Source of the DNA: Flavobacteriales bacterium
GTDB taxonomy: Bacteria > Bacteroidota > Bacteroidia > Flavobacteriales > UBA7430
Assembly: GCA_024959975.1 (NCBI GenBank)
Contig: JANXFM010000097.1
Span: 1-16,786, forward strand
DNA: 16,786 bases
Direction: 5' to 3'
The notes beneath the pieces are model-generated. The model worked only from the letters and a program-made list of their open reading frames with translations. It was not told the origin of the DNA and did not search any database. Shown piece after piece: positions 14,844 to 16,786 of the stretch. A program made the translations under genes and the position numbers. How positions within the stretch are numbered: position 1 is the first letter of the stretch; every line of letters starts with the position of its first letter.

Positions 14844-15159
14844 TGAGTTAAAATTGAGCTCAAATATAATTTAAATTTGATTATTCTGATAGCTATCGTG
14901 GTTCAACGATTAACGATTTAGTTTCACCCCTTCGGGGTTTGGGAGTTTTGGTGTTCTTTGCCGCAGCAGTTTCACAGCTGCTTATTTGGTTCCACCCCTT
15001 CGGGGTTCTGAAAGCTGATACCTGATTGCTGAAATACTTTCTTCTCCGATTTGACAATTATTAATCAGTCATTATGAATTAGTTATTTATTTTTTGACTA
15101 CTGATTATGGTATGACATTTGTTTATTTTTTAAGTAGATAAATTTTTTACATTTGATTT
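14844..15159. repeat. Gene-free gap with repeated CCCCTTCGGGG hairpins
   Basis: This 316-nt gap between divergent mqnE and the peroxidase gene has no credible ORF. The 15-mer CACCCCTTCGGGGTT occurs twice, with its ACCCCTTCGGGGT hairpin core at 14926-14938 and 14994-15006, 68 nt apart. Between them GCAGC (14963-14967) can pair with GCTGC (14977-14981). Nearby are the palindrome GATAGCTATC (14888-14897), the doubled word AACGATT around 14904-14917, and AAGCTGATACCTGATTGCTGAAA at about 15011, which resembles a word at 1867-1882. These GC-rich hairpins stand out from the AT-rich background. I infer a dispersed intergenic repeat family or remnant. The right end (about 15093 on) holds promoter candidates for the peroxidase gene. 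Confidence 0.55.
15093..15121 (+). promoter_or_regulatory. Candidate promoter for di-heme peroxidase
   Basis: TTTG (15093-15096), a 17-nt spacer and GACATTTG (15114-15121, one base off TAnnTTTG) give the same architecture as the L31 promoter and predict a leader of about 30 nt. A second, perfect box TACATTTG at 15148-15155 lies so close to the ATG that it would yield an almost leaderless mRNA. Confidence 0.45.
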
Positions 15160-16236
15160 ATGAGCATTATTAAGCGCCTCATATTATTTTTATTAGTTGT
15201 TGTGGTTATCCCATCTTGTTGCATAAGTGATTGTGATGAGCCGGATGAATACAATACAACGCCTTATGCTTTGGAGATACCTTCAACTTTACCTCCGATG
15301 GATATTCCAGCAGATAATCCTTTAACGATGGAAGGTGTAGAATTAGGGCGAATGTTATTTTACGATCCAATTTTAAGTGGAGACGGAACTCAGTCCTGTG
15401 CATCTTGTCATCAGCAGGCAATCGGGTTTACGGATTCAAGTCGTTTTAGTACGGGTATTGATGGTGTTCAGAGAGATCGAAATTCTATGGTTGCGTTTAA
15501 TTTGGCCTGGAGTCCTACTTTATTTTGGGATGGTAGAGCAGGAAGTTTGGAAGAGCAGGCATTGGAACCTGTTGTAGATCCTATTGAGATGCATACTACC
15601 TGGTTAAATGTTGCTGAAAGGTTAAATGTGCATTCCGAATATCCTGAATTGTTTAAAAAAGCGCTTGATATCGATGAAATAGATTCTACTCATGTGGTTA
15701 AGGCCATAGCGCAGTTTGAAAGGACTTTAATTTCAGGAAATTCAAAATGGGATAAATGGTCTCGGGGCGAGGGGATGTTTACTGAACAAGAGCTTAGAGG
15801 TTGGGATCTGTTTAATGTAGATCGAACTGATTTTTCTGCCGGAGCGGATTGCTTTCATTGTCATGGGGCGCCTCATTTTACAGACTTTACGTTTCATAAT
15901 AATGGCTTGGATGGCGATGATGATTTTTCGGATTTGGGTGTGTATGAGGTAACAGAAAGCGATTTGGATCGGGCAAAGTTCAAAACCCCTACTTTAAGAA
16001 ATATTGAAGTTACTGCACCTTACATGCATGATGGTCGTTTTGCAAGTTTGGAAGAGGTGGTAGAACATTACAATTCCGGAGGACACATGTCTTCTACGGT
16101 AGATCCCTTAATGAAGAATATTGGTGATGGTTTGTTATTGTCTCCGGAAGATAAACAAGCACTAATCGCATTTCTACGTACACTTACAGATGAGGAGTTT
16201 TTAAATAATTCTCAGTTTTCAAATCCGTTTGAATAA
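15160..16236 (+). CDS. Di-heme cytochrome c peroxidase (MauG/CcpA family) lipoprotein
   Basis: This 358-residue protein has an N-terminal lipoprotein signal (MSIIKRLILFLLVVVVIPSC) with Cys20 as the likely lipidated residue, followed directly by another Cys. Two c-type haem sites are present: CASCH at 80-84 and CFHCH at 231-235. Typical family segments are ELGRMLFYDPILSGDGTQSC, NLAWSPTLFWDGRAGSLEEQ, the VVDPIEMH loop (138-145), and APYMHDGRF with Met289 as a probable haem axial ligand. Such enzymes reduce hydrogen peroxide, or oxidise protein or small-molecule substrates, in the periplasm; this one should be membrane-anchored. The exact substrate is unknown and MauG-like activity cannot be excluded. 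A lipoprotein gene follows 11 nt downstream and may be co-transcribed. Confidence 0.93.
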   Translation: MSIIKRLILFLLVVVVIPSCCISDCDEPDEYNTTPYALEIPSTLPPMDIPADNPLTMEGVELGRMLFYDPILSGDGTQSCASCHQQAIGFTDSSRFSTGIDGVQRDRNSMVAFNLAWSPTLFWDGRAGSLEEQALEPVVDPIEMHTTWLNVAERLNVHSEYPELFKKALDIDEIDSTHVVKAIAQFERTLISGNSKWDKWSRGEGMFTEQELRGWDLFNVDRTDFSAGADCFHCHGAPHFTDFTFHNNGLDGDDDFSDLGVYEVTESDLDRAKFKTPTLRNIEVTAPYMHDGRFASLEEVVEHYNSGGHMSSTVDPLMKNIGDGLLLSPEDKQALIAFLRTLTDEEFLNNSQFSNPFE

Positions 16237-16247
16237 AAAATAGGCAT

Positions 16248-16786
16248 ATGAAAAAGTACATTTTAGTACTGGGTGTTATCCCCTTATTATTTTCGTGTAG
16301 TGGTTCTAAGAAAGCTGCAGATCAGCCTGTGCCGGAACCAGATGTAGAAGTTGTAATGCCTTGTTCAGGAGCTGATTTTTTTACCAATAAAAAGTATTTC
16401 AGAGCGCATAATATTGGCGTGAGTTTAGATCAGGTAGTTTCAAAGAAGAAGGCTTTAAGTAATGCCAGAGCAGACTTAGCTGTTTCTGTAAATTCTTTGG
16501 TAGAATTGTTGGTTGATAGTTATGTGGAATCTTCTGAATTCAATAATGTTGAAGTGCTTAAAGAACACTTTGAAGGTTTTAGTGATAAAGTGATCAGGGA
16601 AGAGCTTGTGGGGGTTAAAACCATTTGTGAGAAGCTGACAAAAACTTCAGAAGATAAATTTAAAACGTACATCGCTATTGAACTATCAGCACAAAAACTA
16701 GTTGATAAATTTCATGAACGTATGATGAAAGACGATTTGCTAAAAATTGATTACGATTATGAAAAGTTTAAAAAGGCTTTTGAAGA
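16248..16786 (+). CDS. Probable LPP20-family lipoprotein, C-terminus missing
   Basis: The reading frame starts at ATG 16248 and is open to the window end, showing 179 residues. A lipoprotein signal (MKKYILVLGVIPLLFSC) ends with Cys17 as the probable lipidated residue. Residues about 52-92 (RAHNIGVSLDQVVSKKKALSNARADLAVSVNSLVELLVDSY) have the pattern of LPP20-type domains: a G-containing strand, then an Ala-rich helix with ALSNARADLA. Next come a charged helical stretch and KTYIAIELSAQKLVDKF, which fits the last strand and helix of that fold. The family has no established biochemical role. It begins 11 nt after the peroxidase stop, so the two are probably one transcript. The family call is from pattern only and could be wrong. 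Confidence 0.65.
   Translation, partial: MKKYILVLGVIPLLFSCSGSKKAADQPVPEPDVEVVMPCSGADFFTNKKYFRAHNIGVSLDQVVSKKKALSNARADLAVSVNSLVELLVDSYVESSEFNNVEVLKEHFEGFSDKVIREELVGVKTICEKLTKTSEDKFKTYIAIELSAQKLVDKFHERMMKDDLLKIDYDYEKFKKAFE

Noticed and set aside
14926..15006. TTCG hairpins read as terminators or a tRNA/rRNA fragment
   Set aside because: There is no T-run after either hairpin, no cloverleaf or CCA-type arrangement, and no further rRNA-like sequence around them.
14926..15006. Possible CRISPR array from the two 15-mer copies
   Set aside because: There are only two copies, the repeat is too short, the spacing of 68 nt is too long, and no cas gene is present.

Overview
This is an AT-rich window from a member of the Bacteroidota. 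The evidence is gene content typical of that phylum (GldF/GldG ABC components, the alternative GlmU-like protein, a futalosine-pathway MqnE, a eukaryote-like PurC), Bacteroidota-type -7 boxes (TAnnTTTG) before several genes, and almost no Shine-Dalgarno sequences. A marine or free-living Flavobacteriales- or Marinilabiliales-like lineage is plausible, but the sequence alone does not settle it. Nearly all of the window is chromosomal housekeeping DNA. I see no transposase, phage gene, CRISPR array, tRNA or rRNA.

Layout. (1) 1-1376, minus: a secreted lipoprotein with a beta-helix-like body, cut by the window edge. (2) 1507-1758, plus: ribosomal protein L31 type B, with its own promoter and terminator. 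(3) 1950-5687, plus: a GlmU-like sugar nucleotidyltransferase/acyltransferase, then Lon protease. The gap before lon holds a very good match to a sigma-54 (-24/-12) promoter. A perfect 36-nt palindrome closes lon and also serves the convergent dnaN. (4) 5765-11573, minus: dnaN (beta clamp), preceded upstream by a tight five-gene cluster. In transcription order the cluster is a SAM hydroxide adenosyltransferase-like protein, an ABM-fold monooxygenase-like protein, GldF, GldG and a DUF4340 protein, all joined by overlapping stop/start codons. (5) 11707-13606, plus: phoH (TTG start) and purC (GTG start), one base apart, ending in a strong bidirectional terminator. (6) 13677-14843, minus: mqnE of the futalosine menaquinone pathway. 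(7) 14844-15159: a gene-free gap with repeated CCCCTTCGGGG hairpins. (8) 15160-16786, plus: a di-heme cytochrome c peroxidase lipoprotein, then a probable LPP20-family lipoprotein cut by the window end.

Functionally, GldF, GldG and the DUF4340 protein are the membrane and periplasmic parts of an ABC-2 type system whose ATPase is not encoded here. The rest serves replication (dnaN), protein quality control (lon), translation (L31), purine synthesis (purC), menaquinone synthesis (mqnE), envelope precursor synthesis (GlmU-like) and periplasmic peroxide handling.

The points most worth a second look are the sigma-54 promoter before lon, the apparent loss of the catalytic triad in the SAM hydrolase-like protein, its translational coupling to the gld genes, and the intergenic repeat blocks. 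No clearly new multi-gene system is evident.
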